A DNA stretch of 64,000 bases from Monosiga brevicollis MX1 (GCF_000002865.3 NW_001865043.1:315805-379804), one strand, 5' to 3'; positions 47,242-61,523 are shown, numbered from the stretch's first letter. A program made the numbers and translations. Notes: generated by a model from the letters alone, not told the origin.

Positions 47242-50200
47242 ATGGCGTTGTGGCGGCGGATGGCTGCGGCGGTGGTGGGCCGGGGGGATGTTGTGGTGGC
47301 CAGGTTGTGGTGGGTGCGTGGGGTGGGGTCGCGGGCCTTGAGTGTGGATGCGTTGCGAGAGGCGGATGGCAAGTGGCGACAAGCCCAGGCTGCGGCACTT
47401 CCGGCCATCTCGGTGACGCTGGATGATGGGCTGACTCATGAACTGCAGCCATATACAACTGGCCCTGCTGATCTCGTGTCTCGTACGTCTCTTGTCCCAG
47501 CCATGCCGCTGTGTTGCCCAGACCCCCGCGTCAACGGGCCATCTTTGGTGCGGCGTGCTTTGTTGGTGCTTCATACCTTCTTCTGCCTCCGCCCCTTCTA
47601 GGCAAGCGGGCCCGGCGCTCTCTGCTGGCCTTGCTCGATGATCAGCCCATCGACCTGTATGCCCCATTGACTTCAGGAGGGCACCTCCGCTTTGTGCCCC
47701 TCGCCGACTGGGAGCGGTACAAGGAGGTTGGTCGGGCAGCAAACGCACCAATGGTTGCCTTTTACTCTTGTTTTTTGCAGCTCTCAAGCGCGCTCCGCGC
47801 TTGGCTGCCTCGAGCTTTCCGCTCCTAGCAGCCTCGGCCACACCTGTCTGGAGCTCACTTCACGCCACCTCCTCTGCGCTTGCCTGCGTGCCCCGTATCG
47901 GCACCTGTCAGATCTACTGGCACTCGGCTTCGCACGTGCTAGGAGCTGCGATCGAGCGCTGCTTTGATCAACATGTGGCCCTTGCTGATGGCCACATGAG
48001 CAACAACGGGTACGACCGATGTCAGTTTGGCTGCCTGGTTCCAGCTGCCGACTGGCTAACGACCAGGCCTTGGCTTCTCCTTTCGTGTGTTGCATTGGCG
48101 AGCAAACAGCAATGGCTTCTTCTACGAGGGTCTTCTGCAGCCCACAGCAGATTTGGATACCACCATCTTGGATGAGGCCCACCGCGCTGCTGTTGACGCC
48201 CATGTTGAAGTGAGTTTGACCGGCATTCGGGAAGTGACGGCTGGGTAAATTGGCGAGTCGCTGACCTAGCCTACATTTTTTGCTTGTTACCCGCTTCCCC
48301 ATCATCTGCAGGATATTCTCAAGACCCCCGACACCTTTGAGCGGCTAGTGGTGCCGCTTGATCTTGGTATGGTCTGACTTCATCGCCCATCTCACGTCAT
48401 TCTCTGGCATTCAACATATTCATGGGCCACCCTTTCGACGTGAATTCAGCGAATCACTACTTCCAGGACCGTCCTCGTCATGTCTTCAAGCAATACTATT
48501 TGGCGCGTCTCGCAGCCCAGGGTGCCACCCATGTCACCGTCTACAAGTGCGTGTGTGTTTGCCTGCTCTGAGAAGGCTCATGCATTGCACGTGGATTGTC
48601 TTGTCATACCCTCACTCTTCCTGGGCATGCATCTTGGTGCAGGCTCGGGGATTTCGTTGATCTGTGTCGAGGTGCGCACGTCTGTGTCAACTCTTGCAGA
48701 CAAGCCTTCTTGAGCGCCCCCAGTTCCTTGTCGCTTACTTCTCCCATGTTTGATGCTTGCTGCATGTAACATTAGGTCCACATATTGGCTCGACTTCTCA
48801 CTTTGCCGCGCTCAAGACAACTAATCAGTCTTCAGTGGCGTGGAAGCCTAGTGAGCCGGCATATTTCACAGCTCCGGCAGGCCACGAAGACCGTGAATAC
48901 AAGTTGCAGCGTGTGCATGCCGTGGCGTTTCCTACTCAAAAGGAGATGAAGCAATACGAAGGTGCGAGCGCAACGGCGCTTGACTGTGCCGCACTGGCGT
49001 GTGCTGACCAGCGACCGCTCAACTCTGCTCGCTGTCTTGTATTTGCTTCTGTTTGGAATGCTCCAGCCCGTCTCGAAATGGCCAAGCAACGCACACACCA
49101 GCATATTGGACAAGAGCAAAAGCTCTTTTTCCTCGACGCTCGCTCACCTGGTATGTTGTGCCCCCTTCACCTCTTTTTCTCGAGCTTCATATCGCCGCTT
49201 GGTTCAGGGTAGGCGAGCACGTGGAATAACGCCGTTTGAGTTTGATTGCTCAACTAGGTGCGCCCTTTTGGTTGCCGCACGGCCTGCGTATTTTCAAGCG
49301 GCTGGAAGCCTTGGTGCGCGGAGTTCACAGCAATTATGGATTCGAGGAGGTAGGTTGACTTGAAACGTACACACATTTTACTCATGTTGATGCCCTTATT
49401 TCAGTCGTCATCGTGACTTACCTACCACCACGCCAATGCATGAACGATGGCCTAGGTCAAGTCGCCGTTGGTCTACAAGCAGCATCTGTGGAACACATCA
49501 GGTCACTGGGAGCATTATAGCGAGGACATGACCGTGCTACAGGTTTGCCTTTTCCTCTTCCCTCCCCCACTTTAGATCTCACTCTTTGCACGCGCGCTCA
49601 TCTTTGACCACGGCCTGGATCTGGGTGGCATGCCACTAGCATAAGGAGGATGAAGAGGTGTGCCAAGCTCTCAAGCCCATGAATTGCCCGGCACATTGCA
49701 TCATGTTCAGTCATGAGCCCGTACGTGATGCGCAGCTTGCAAAGCACGGCTGGTTTCTTGCCCCAGCAGCCTGGGAACTCACATGTGAGAGGGCACGTGT
49801 CTGACTGTAGCATTCGTATCGTGAGCTACCGCTACGCTTCGCCGAACATTCAGCGCTGCATCGCAACGAAGCATCGGGGGCTCTATCGGGCCTGACGCGC
49901 GTGCGCCAGGTAAGCCACCCTCTCATAGTCACTCCAGCAATGATCAATACAAAACGCGTGAGCGTGCTCGTCTAGTCACCTAATTCGAACCTGGCCTTTT
50001 GATTGGGTAGTTTCATCAAGACGACGGTCATATCTTCTGCCGACCAGATCAAGTTTCCAGCGAGGTCAGAGGCCTCTGCTATTGATGCATTGGTTTTTGA
50101 CACGCCTGTTGCTTATCCAACGTCAACACCCTGATGCAACACAGGTGGCACGCTGTCTCGAGGCCATTGGCGTGGTCTACGCTCGCCTTGGTAGGTTTAC

Positions 50201-51767
50201 ATTTCCTCTTGCTTCCGACCGACCAAGCACCCCCTCATGGCCCGTGGCCACTGACATTTTGCCCAACTGCAGGACTGACACCCACCGCTGTCCTGTCGAC
50301 GCGACCTGAAACGGGCTATGTGGGCTCTTTGGAGATCTGGTGCGCGTTGCGCTCCTCGTTCATTGTGAACCACGGTCATGGGCTGTGCCTCACCTGCGAT
50401 TCCGCTGGCCATGTAACTTGGAAACATGGTTTTGCAGGGCACAGGCCGAGAGCGCCTTGACGCAAGCCCTGCGCGATTCTCAAGTAGCCTTTGACATTAA
50501 TTCTGGAGGTGCGAGACCGCAAAGATGTGCTCTTACTGTCATCAGCACTAAGCGTCAGGAAGAGTGGCCATTCTTCTTCTTCTTTTTCCTTCTTCCTCGC
50601 CTCATTCTTTCGTGCTGGCGATGTCTGGATCATGTTCTCGGACTGTGTCTTAGATGGTGCCTTTTATGGACCGAAGATCGACATCCGCGTTCGCGACGCA
50701 ATGGGCCGTACGCATCAAACCGCAACCATCCAGGTAGGCGCACCACCGCTCGTGTGTTGGGAAGGCCATCGAGATACAAAAAAAGAGCGATCGGTCTGGT
50801 TCAGGCTTGAAAACGAGAGGATGCGAGTGCGCTTGTGCATGGGGGCAGTACGCGGGTGCAACACTGATGATGTTGAATGTGCCAGCTGGACTTTAATATG
50901 CCAATGCGCTTTGAGCTGTCATACAAGGATGAGGATGGTGCGCCACAGACACCGGTTCTCATCCATCGTGCCGTGCTCGGTAAGTTTATTTTTGTTTTTA
51001 TTTTTGGAAAGGCAGCACAAGCTTTACCGCGTGAAAAGCAGCGCTTCTCTGGTGTGCAGTCTGCTGATGGGTCGTGCGTCTACGGTCGATTTGGCAGGCT
51101 CTTTTGAGCGTATGATGGCCTTGCTCACAGAGCAGTACTGGGGTCGCTGGCCGCTTCATCTCAGCCCTCGCCAAGTGGGTAACTGCCCCTTGCTCACTGC
51201 CGCGTGGCTTGACTCTAAAGACATCCTTTTTTGATCGCTCACATCAAACCTTTGACCACGGTCCTCACTCCATCATGCTGGTCGCTGATTTAGCTGTTGA
51301 TCCTGCCTGTGTCGGAGAAGCACGCGTCGTATGCTTGGGATGTATATCACGAACTTCAACCATTTGGCCATGTCGATGTAGATGACTCGCCTGTTTCCCT
51401 GTCCAAACGCATTGCTCAACAGCGTGTCCTGCGTCACAACTATGTGGCAGTCGTCGGTGACGAGGTGAAGTACCATGTTTGCGCACCCGCCGCCAGGATG
51501 CGTTCTTCTGTTTCCTGCCTGCGCCTCTAATGAGGGTTGAATTTCTCTCCGGGCGTGCGTGAGCAGGAAGTGGCCAATGATACTTTGAGCATCCGCCACC
51601 GCGACGGGGCATATGTGGCCTCGCCCGACGCTGAGGCTGACTTGGCACGACTGCTGCGCCATGACATGGAGCAATTGCCCGAGGGACCCGCGACGGTCAC
51701 CACGGTCATGCAAGTCCTGCGCAAAGCACGCAGCATGGAATGGCCCGCACCCAGTAGCGCCCGATGA
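47242..51767 (+). CDS. Threonyl-tRNA synthetase
   Basis: Class II synthetase charging tRNA-Thr. Spread over about fifteen short exons; the first three are 47242-47482, 47602-47726 and one starting at 47912. Landmarks: N-terminal TGS-like [16 protein letters not shown], editing domain [15 protein letters not shown] and [15 protein letters not shown] (the H-x3-H and C-x2-H metal site), motif 1 region [38 protein letters not shown], zinc-site [12 protein letters not shown], motif 2 [20 protein letters not shown], and anticodon domain [15 protein letters not shown] with [17 protein letters not shown]. The ATG at 47242 (good context) gives an Arg/Val/Ala-rich, acid-free leader, [15 protein letters not shown], typical of mitochondrial import. 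An in-frame ATG at 47185 would add 19 residues. Whether it serves mitochondria only or both compartments is not visible. Confidence 0.9.
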
Positions 51768-52086
51768 AGAAGCCAATGAAAGCCACCTCAGCTCAACCCC
51801 ATGAGCCGAGGTGAGCTGTGTGTCAACTCGTTGTTGAGACCGTGGATGGGTTTTGAATGTGAAAGAGCAAGAGCACCCACGCATGGGCGGTATCACGGTA
51901 AAGTGAAGATAGCAGAATCGATCATTCTCGAAAAAGGAACAAAAACAAACATGCCACGTCGCCGCGCCTGCCCAGGCGGCAGACGCAACGGGAAAAGGAG
52001 ATGAAGACATTGAACGAGCAAAAACATCCGACAGACAGGAGGAGAAAAGCCAGTGGCTCGATGGCCACAAAGTGATGGTCGTGTCT
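51768..52086. other. Convergent spacer, no gene seen
   Basis: 3' flanks of threonyl-tRNA synthetase and the FAXC-like gene. I see nothing distinctive. Confidence 0.6.
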
Positions 52087-53310
52087 CTAATTCTCATGCA
52101 GTTCGAGGAGCTTGGCCAGGTTGTTGTGATAGTGCATGAGGTTTGGGCAGGCATCAATCAGGTGCTGGCGAACGCCCAGGCTATCAAAGCGGACATGAAG
52201 AAAGCCGTTTACAGCGGGAAAGAGCCAACAGTCGGAGATGGAAGGCGTTTCGCCATGAACGTAGGTGCGGTTGCGCAACATGGCTTCGGCTGCATCAATG
52301 TGCTCGATGGCCATTTCAGCAATGTCTTCGTGGGAGTAGCGCAGCAAACCATAGCCCCAAAGCCAGCGGGCCATGCCGGCGCAAATCATACGGAAAAGCG
52401 GGGCACGCAGCAGCGGTGGTACACTGGCCAAAGCCGCGTCGCGAAAGGCGTTGCGCTCCGAAATGGAAGGATTCAACCAGCGTGAGTAGAGCTATCCTCG
52501 GAAGACGTGGAAACAGGTAGCGTAAGCAGGCAAAGCCGGAATCAGAAGAGGTGGCGGTCGAGACGTGGGTAGGCGGTCCGTTGGAAAACACAGGACATAC
52601 CGCGTCGTGATACAAGGATTGATCGACCAGGCTGTCCAGGAGCATGTGACGCAGTTGCTCATCCTCGTCCAGTTGAATCTGCAAACGGCCGAGCATGGGC
52701 TTGCCAGTGCCATAGGTGGCCAGAAGATACTTGAGGATATACTTTGAGTCGGGCAGCACCCGGTCACCGTGCTTGATGTAGGGCAGCTTGCCTTTGGGCG
52801 CCGTCGACACGCTGAAAATGACATAGGGTGCCAGCAACGGAGTGGCTAGCTGTGAGCGGGCTTGGCTACGTCGCCTGCAAATCGCTTCTTGTGGCAAGGG
52901 GGGTGGGGGGCGGTTGCACGTACTCGGCCGTCGTGTGAACTTCATGCGGAATTTGGCAGAGATCGAGAAACATGAGAAGGCGAGCGCAGGCATTGCTCGA
53001 GTTGAGCAGTGGACGTGGGCAGGTCGGCGGGAATACATAGAGATGAACCACGTCCTATGACGGGACCCAGAGCAGCACCACAATGCCCAGATCTTGATGT
53101 GAGGGTACAGAACCCACAAATAGAGAAGGTGCCTACGCAGAAAGCGATCGGCGACAGGGGATCGGATTCACATGACTATACCTTGGGGTTGCCGGGGGAG
53201 ACGTCAATGCGCTCGCGCTTGTAATCGGGCACGGTAAAAATCTCGCGCAGGTACAAGAGTCCAGCCACGGTCAGGCCAAGAATGACACCACTGGCCACCT
53301 CGGTCCACAT
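52087..53310 (-). CDS. Failed-axon-connections (FAXC)/metaxin-like GST-fold protein
   Basis: Four exons join in phase: 53182-53310, 52920-53054, 52601-52849, 52087-52491, giving 305 residues. The N-terminus is a membrane anchor (GVILGLTVAGLLYLREI) followed by a basic hinge. The thioredoxin-like half reads VHLYVFPPTCPRPLLNSSNA, LLMFLDLCQIPHEVH, then PKGKLPYIKHGDRVLPDSKY. The helical GST-C half has LRHMLLDSLVDQSLYHDA, LYSRWLNP, ARWLWGYGLLRYS and DCWLFPAVNGFL. This is the layout of FAX/FAXC and related GST-like proteins found in animals and bacteria. A 12-residue LATPLLAPYVIF segment at the second exon junction interrupts the usual spacing and may be a misplaced acceptor. Function in the family is poorly known. 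Confidence 0.82.
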
Positions 53311-53972
53311 GATGCCGTTGGCAATGGGGCAGCCCGCTCAAACACGAAGCAAAATGGTGCAGTCCACACTGGAGTCAGTCGCGTCCGTCGGTGGCCAGCA
53401 ACTCCTCACTGAACCGCTCAAATCCGTTTTCGAAAATCGTGTGTGTGTGTGTGTGTGTGTTGCGCGTGTCCTTGAGTGCGACGCGCAAAGAAAAGGGTCT
53501 CACATTTGGGGGTAAAAATACCACACGTAAAGAAAATAAAAACGGCGCGAAATACGCGAAAGAGAGCGGAAAACATGATCAAGTGGTGCGGCACTAGTGG
53601 TGTTCTTCACCCGGCACTGATTGTGCACGTTGTGGAGCAAGCAGAGCAATGAAAGTGGGTGTGATAATGGGTTGTCACGGGGATTTAGCGTTATTGAGAC
53701 TTCATGGGGCTTGCAGGCTCAAGTCCAAAGCCACAATACGGTGTCAACGATGCTCAACAGCAAGCTGATCTAGCTGAGCGGCCATTCCCTGGGATCAGAC
53801 GCAGGCGACACACACGTCCGACTGAGCCCCTGTGCTCATCAATTGGAAAACCTCGCAAGAAACTCTGCTATTTCGCTTGGTTTGTATCGAGTTGCTTGGC
53901 CACCAGCCGTTTCATCGAGCGACTCGAAGCAGCTCGGGCGCACATCCCTCGAGACCTTTGGCCAGAAAGATC
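53311..53972. other. Divergent promoter region with (GT)n
   Basis: Between the divergent FAXC-like and ATPase genes. A GT run of about ten units lies at 53441-53462. No gene is seen. Confidence 0.6.
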
Positions 53973-55572
53973 ATGGAGCATGGTTCAATGTCTCAACAAG
54001 AAGTGAGTCCAAGCATCTCCGTCGTGAGGTTGTTGTCGCGTTCTGGACTCCAGCCTGACTCCTCATTTCCAACCTGTATGATGCCAGGCACCATTGATGG
54101 CACTGGTGGGGCACGAAGAGCTATCACGCCGCATTGACACCTTCCTCAATGGGGCACGCATGGGAGATGCCAGCCGCCACCTCGTGCTTCGGGGTGGCTC
54201 TGGTACGGGGCGCACCAGTCTATTAGCAGCCGTCACACAGCGCTGGGCTCACCGCCTCGATGTCGTGTCCTGGGTCACGAAATTCGGGATCTCCCGGATG
54301 CCCTTTGCTGGACTGCGCCAGCTGCTGCTCTTTCGAAATAACCAGCAATCGTGCTCATTACCAATGTCGACCCCTTTGGGTGCCCCACCGTCTCTTGCGC
54401 GTCTGGTGAACGCCTGTAATACGGCGCAAGATGCAACAGCATCTGGCAACGCGGTGATGACAGATGTGGGCGATGCGGACGCTGCGCGTGCCCGGAAGCA
54501 TTCCGCTTCGCTTCTCATCCCCCCTCGCGCAGCATACTGCGATTTTGCAGTCACGCTCTTGCGAAACACGGTTGTGCTCATCGATGACTTTGACCAAATG
54601 GACCCTGATAGCCGCGATGTGCTTTTGCACTTGGCGGCAACACGGGCTGTGCTGGCGCTTGTGGTCACGGTCCTGCCCCATGTGCCCGTGCTCCCGCCAG
54701 GCATTCCATCGCAGCTGCTGGCAACGACAGAGCTCATCTTGCGTCCACTCACCACCGAGCAGCTTGGTCGACTGGCCTGTTGTCAGCTCAACCTGAAGGT
54801 CCTGCCGCCGACCATGCATGAACTGCTACACACACACGGGCGCGGAAATCCTCTCTTTTGTGTAAGCATTTTGAAGTTGTTGCAGCAGGCCAAGGCACAG
54901 CACCACTTTGATCAGGCTGGCGGCGATTGGCTATCCTTACTTCACGTCGGCAAGCCTGGAGCAAGTGTTGCTCTGGCGGCTCACCAAGTGTTGCAGCAGG
55001 TTCACTTGGGCTGCCTGCCCGCGGCGGCCATGCATGTACTCAAGTGCTCGGCCGTGGTGGGCCCTGTGTTCACCGCTCAAGATCTGATAGACTTGGGCCA
55101 TGCTGGGACGAGTTCAGCTCACAAGCTCTTTGAACTTTTGCATGTGCTCCAAGATGCTGCGTTGATTCAAGCCCTTCCAGGGCCCGCTTCGGCTGCTACG
55201 TTTGCTTTTTGCCACGCTTCGACCCGTAGCTTTGTGCTCAAGCAGTGGCCCATCATTCTGCGTCAGCGCTTGCATGCACAAGTGGCAAGCCTGTGGGAAA
55301 GTCAGCTTAAGGCAGGTGTGGCGCGTGGGCTCTTGCGCCCTGATGACCGGCTGGAAAGGCTCTACCGCATCTCAGATCAATGGGAGAGTGCCGGACAGAC
55401 TCAGTCCATGTATATGACATGGCTGTCGATTGCCGAGGAGCATTTTCATGATGGCGACCACTACAGTGGGATCAAGACACTTGAGGCGCTCATTGCACCT
55501 GAATCAACTCTTGTGCAGCCTCTGCGCAGATGCGTTGAGGTCCTGCTTCACAACCACGCTCAAGCTCAGTGA
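53973..55572 (+). CDS. STAND/AAA-like ATPase with Arg in place of the Walker A Lys
   Basis: Two exons fit: 53973-54002 and 54088-55572, for 504 residues; the large exon could alternatively start from its own ATG at 54097. The N-terminal part reads ALVGHEELSRRIDTFLNGA, a P-loop LVLRGGSGTGRTSLLAAV, and Walker B VVLIDDFDQMDPDSRD. Then come a sensor-like LALVVTVLP, ILRPLTTEQLGRLACC, and HTHGRGNPLFCVSILKLL, the P-x-F/Y box common to signal-transduction ATPases. The C-terminal about 200 residues are helical and TPR-like (YRISDQWESAGQTQSMYMTW, GIKTLEALIAPES). The module resembles the ATPase part of soluble adenylyl cyclases and bacterial LuxR-type regulators, but no cyclase or DNA-binding domain is present. 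The usual Walker A lysine is arginine (GTGRTS), so catalysis may be lost. Confidence 0.75.
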
Positions 55573-55953
55573 GGCCCCGCGATAAGCCACTTTGATTAAT
55601 ATTGCCTAGGTTGCGACGCAGTTGCATCAACATAAGGCAACCTCTCCCTTGGACAGGTGCCGCATCGTTTAGTGCAAAAGCAAAACAAAATTGAGACCGG
55701 TCAAGGACAAGAATGAATTCATTATGCGGTGGTACAGACACAAGTCACACGCTTGTATTCACATGCACACTCGCTCACACATACAAGCGAGGAGGCAGAA
55801 ATTGGCGTACAGCCCCACAGGGTCGCGCTCCTTCAACTCGACACACGTGGGCAAATGAAGGATCAAGCCATCACATCATTCACCAAACAAAGCAAGGACA
55901 GGTAAAAACGAAAATAAATCAAGCAAGTGGGTCAAAAGCAATGACAGGAGACT
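55573..55953. other. Convergent spacer, no gene seen
   Basis: 3' flanks of the ATPase and SLC44-like genes. AAAATAAATC near 55910 contains AATAAA, but on the plus strand, so it could serve the ATPase transcript. Confidence 0.5.
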
Positions 55954-58624
55954 CTACTTGTCCATCATCTCGACCTTGTCAACGGAACGCTCTTCATTGG
56001 GGTTCTTGGCATTGTTGGAGCCCATGAAGCGCATGAGATTATCACTCATAAAGTAGGAGCCGGGCTTGTTACGATCGCAGTCCTCAGCCCAGCAGAGGAA
56101 GATGGTGTCGATGGCCATGTCATAGACGGTCAGGAACTCGTCAGCAATGAAGAAGGCAATGACACAGCTGGCAAAGACCACAGCACCCCAGTAGTTGAGC
56201 TCGTTCTCCATGTTGCCGTCCTGCTGAATGTAGAGGTAGGTGAAGATACCAGTGGCACAGACAATGACCAGCTTGCACACGAAAATGATGACCGAAGTCA
56301 CCGTGTTCAAGGTGACAACGCGCAGCAAGTTTGCTCCCAGCACTCGGAAGGCCTACCAAAATTGGCAGATGACGATGCAATGAGTTTGGATACAAGATGA
56401 TTCAAGAGAAGAAGCATAAAACAGGCCAGAAACACCGGGAGGCAGTCACATGGAACAGAGAAGGAGACGCCGCGGCCACGGGGGTCAAAATCCGCCAGTT
56501 TGCGCTTGAAAAAGATCGTACCCGTGCAGCAGCGCCACAGAAGCTGTATCCGGAGATAGCAATCTCGATGTAGGCGTTCTTGTTGATGAAGGACAAAAAC
56601 TTTTCCAGGCACCAGAAGCAGCACATGCAGCAGCGCAAAATGCAGGTGACAATTGGACCGGTACGGTCCTCGGTCTTCTCCTTGATGTAATACAGGATAG
56701 CCCGGATGAACTGGATGATGGCGATGATGAGCGAGCCAAAGGCCAGGGATCCAATGTGATAGCGCAGAGTGCGGTAAGTGGAACGCAAAACTGTCAGACG
56801 CAGCGTGCTCTTATCGCGCGTAAAGTACCTGTTGGGCGGAACAGTGTGCAAGTGAGTTTGCGTGGGCAATGGCGGTGAACAAGGTGACGGGAAGAGGAGG
56901 AGGGTCGAGCAAACGAGAGAGGCGGGTGGGGACTGGAGAGGGTATTTGGCGCTTCGGGCACGTACCAAGTGGCAATGGTGCCAGCAAGCACCATTTGTTC
57001 AAAGGCCAGAATAAACTGGGTGTTCCAAAAGAGGGAGAGGATGAGATACCACCACTGTTTGCGATAGTTTGAGTCGCTACTGTCTTGGAAGAACACGTGA
57101 TAATCGCCGTCCTCTGCGGCATCGCCACGAGTGATCATGAAGGTGTAGATGTAGGCCCAAAACACGATAAATCCAACGAGGAAGGCATTGCTCCAAACGG
57201 GGGTCAGGAAGATCTGCGGGCACATGGAATGCATGAGCCAGGGACAGCGCAGCGGCCCCTCTAGCTTGGTGGTGGCGCGGCCATACCTGTGGCAGTTTGC
57301 GGGCGGCGGTTGAAGCTTCTTGGAAGATGGCCACAGCGAGGGCGATGCGGCGACGCAAGGCGATGACGACGATCCAGACAAGAGCAGTGAAAATCCAGGC
57401 CGCGATGGACACGCCATAGAGGAAGTCACGATTGGTGGGCTGCGAATCAGGTACCGCTTCGCCGTTGGCCCGAGCCTGTTTTGCCCAACAACCAGGGAAT
57501 CCCATACCAATTGAGTTGCCTCACCGCGTTACAGCCAGAGGAGCCGAAGGGGGCGGCGCAAGCCAGAGAAGTGGGCAGTCAATGGCAGCGTACCGTGTCA
57601 ATGTCATCGCGAACTTTGCGGTACTCGACGGTTGAAACGATGGCGAGGCCCAGGGAGGCCAGCATACCCGCCAAGATCAACGTGTAAATGATAACTTTGC
57701 CAAAGCACCTACAGAAAATGATTCAAATTTAATCCTCGAAATGTGGGACTTGTCGCTGTGATAACGGCGGTTTCAAGCAGACGGGCAGAGCGTGGACGCA
57801 CCGCATGAGGAAGATGACGACGATGCTGACGATGATCGAAGCCACGGCTCCGTAAACGATGATCCAGCGACCGGTCACAAGATCGGACATGAGCTTCTCA
57901 GCGACTGTATTTGCGCCCACGAGGTTGAGGACATCTTCAGCAGCGCCCGTCACGGCAAGGGGAATGCAACGGCGAAGGCCAAAGCGGGAATCGGCAGCAT
58001 AAATGGTGTCTGGGCATGGGTTGGCTGCCTCGGCGGTGCTGGTGTGGTTGTTGGCCACAGCCTCTGTGAAAGCGGTCCAAAGGACGAGAGTGTAAGCGGC
58101 GAGCATGCGCGGGTAGAGCCTGAGCAAAACGGGACAGTGGCACACAGCAACTGATGGTTCTAACCGTTGTAGGCATCAGAGTAGGCGCTGGAAGACAGAC
58201 ACACGCCGAGCTCAACGCATTTGGTGATGTTGTCGGAGCAGGTGAAGGAGCTACCACCAAGATCCTCTTCAGTAGGGCAGGCGGAGATGCAAATGTCAAA
58301 AGAGTCAGAGTCGGTTGGGTTGGTATAGTAGAGAAACTTGTAACCAGTCAGATCAATGCCGGAGAGCTCCGATGTGATGCCAGAGAGGGAGGAGCGGCCG
58401 GCGTTTGATTCATCGCAAAGGTTGCCCCAAGAGTCAGTGCCGTAGACGATGCGCTCGGGCTCGCCATCGCTTAGTGCGATACCGGCGATGGTGAGAAATC
58501 CGACCCAAAAGAGGACAAAGAGGAGCAGGCAGGGAATATCCCGGCAGCGACGGTCCTTAATGGGTCCATCGAGTTGCTTTTGTTGCAACTCTTCAACTTC
58601 ATCGTCCGTGTTGCAGCACGGCAT
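55954..58624 (-). CDS. Choline-transporter-like protein (SLC44/CTL family)
   Basis: Multi-pass plasma-membrane or organelle protein; family members transport choline or ethanolamine. About seven exons. The first begins MPCCNTDDEVEELQQ and leads through DRRCRDIPCLLLFVLFWVGF (TM1) into a Cys-containing, N-glycosylated first extracellular loop (NITKC; ISACPTEEDLGG). Later come IIVYGAVASIIVSIVVIFLMR, YGVSIAAWIFTALVWIVVIA and a run of further helices. The family's C-terminal signature includes FWNTQFILAFEQMVLAGTIA, TWYFTRDK (joined across an intron), YHIGSLAFGSLIIAIIQFIR, CMCCFWCLEKFLSFINKNAY and FFIADEFLTVYDMAIDTIFL. It ends in a short acidic tail (EERSVDKVEMMDK). The WYF-R-D and CLEKFL-x-NKNAY blocks make the SLC44 assignment firm; which CTL it is cannot be told. 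Confidence 0.92.
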
Positions 58625-59078
58625 GGCTGACGGTCGATCTTGATCCTGTGCCAAGCAAAAGGGCGGGGCGGCTGCGATCAGCACCAGGTCGTTTGGGCAC
58701 ACGGTCAAAAAAGAAGAAGGCAACAACAGGCGGGTGGAAGGGTGTTGTGGATTCAGGGCAGAGCGAGCATGGCTCAAGAGGCGAAAGGCTAGGCAGGTCA
58801 GACGAGGATGGGGTGCTATGAAGCAGGGGAGCGGGGAGGGACGAGCTGGTGGGCGGGGCAAGCTGAGCGTCGAGCATATCTCACCCTACAAAACGTCAAG
58901 AGCAGCTACGGTTTCTATGGCCTGCGATAAATCAAGAAAAACAGGAGCACCAACCAAGATCAGACACCTTGACACTGTGCATTTGTCCCCCGAACTAACG
59001 CCATCCGCCCGCCCAGACCCCAGACCCACCCTCTTGTCGTCAACGCCCTCAATAGAAAAAAAAAATAATTTCGTCAGA

Positions 59079-59209
59079 GTTTGAGAGAGAGAGAGAGAGA
59101 GTTTGAGAGAGAGAGAGCGAGCGATAGACATAGAGTTTGAGAGAGTTGGAGAGAGATTGAGAGAGTTTGAGAGAGTTTGAGAGAGCTTGAGAGAGAGTTT
59201 GAGAGAGTT

Positions 59210-59240
<31 letters not shown>
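59079..59240. repeat. GAGAGTTT/(GA)n repeat
   Basis: GA runs alternate with GAGAGTTTGA units over about 160 bases, giving a roughly 10-base periodicity in the middle part. Confidence 0.9.
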
Positions 59241-59243
<3 letters not shown>

Positions 59244-59485
59244 TTCATAGAGAGAGCGAGCAATCAACATCTCATCTTTTCGCGCCGTTTGTTCTGCAGT
59301 GCAAAGGGGCTGCAGGATCAATGGCCTTGATCGCCACAATTGGCGGCTGCCTAGATCGAAAAGGCCACCACCGCCGCCGCCACATTTATATGCGCGAGTT
59401 TCTAATGACCCGAACGTTGTGGCGGCTCACACGTGTGAAAAAGGGGGCGGTTGGGCTTGTCAGGAGATCCTGAAAGTCGACATAG

Positions 59486-59487
<2 letters not shown>

Positions 59488-59521
<34 letters not shown>
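59488..59521. repeat. (CA)n microsatellite
   Basis: About seventeen CA units, 630 bases upstream of the TPI start. Confidence 0.95.
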
Positions 59522-59523
<2 letters not shown>

Positions 59524-60152
59524 CATAGTTTGGCTGGATCAACAGAGCGTGCTTTTCCTGGTACAAGCAAACGGGAACCGACAAACCGACAACGTCACAG
59601 ACGGCCTTGTAGATTGCTGTACACGCAGGCAGAGAGGCAGACAGCTGTGACCACGGTCGGATATCCGACTGGTCAGACCGGGCGGACGGCTGCCTTCCCA
59701 TTCCACCACATCTCAAGAGGACCAGCCCGGTCTGTTATCCTGGCTAAAGTTGTCGTGAGTCCTCCGTTCTGCTCATCTCGATGACGTGCAACCATGAAAA
59801 GGTTTACGCCCTAAAACCCGTTGCAAAGCCCTTCACATTTGAGCAAGACGGGGTTCGCCTTTTTGCTGACAATGGCGTTACAGGTGGTAGCGCTTGGCGA
59901 CGCGTATGCGAGCCAAGTCTAACGTATGTCACACATTACCAAGATACCTTGGCAGATTGCTTCTGGCGCTGGCGGGCAATTGCATTTTGTCGAGCGACAC
60001 ACTACCACTGGACTCGACTCGGACGGCGGTGGCGGTCTCGTGCAGGATTGAGAGGGCTTGGGAACGCACAAGTGTTGTGTTGACGTCAACTGACTGACTG
60101 ACTGACTGACTGAATGTCGTGTGCCTGCGGTACTGCCACTCAAACCAAAACA

Positions 60153-61523
<1,371 letters not shown>

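Larger units (their letters stand above)
58625..60152. other. Divergent promoter region with GA and CA repeats
   Basis: Between the divergent SLC44-like and TPI genes. It holds a GAGAGTTT-type repeat, a CA run and a TGAC repeat (60089-60111). Open frames here follow the repeats and look non-coding. Confidence 0.6.

Noticed and set aside
46923-47426. Leu/Ser/Val-rich frames over the CTGT repeat
   Set aside because: Created by the tetranucleotide repeat; the real gene starts after it.
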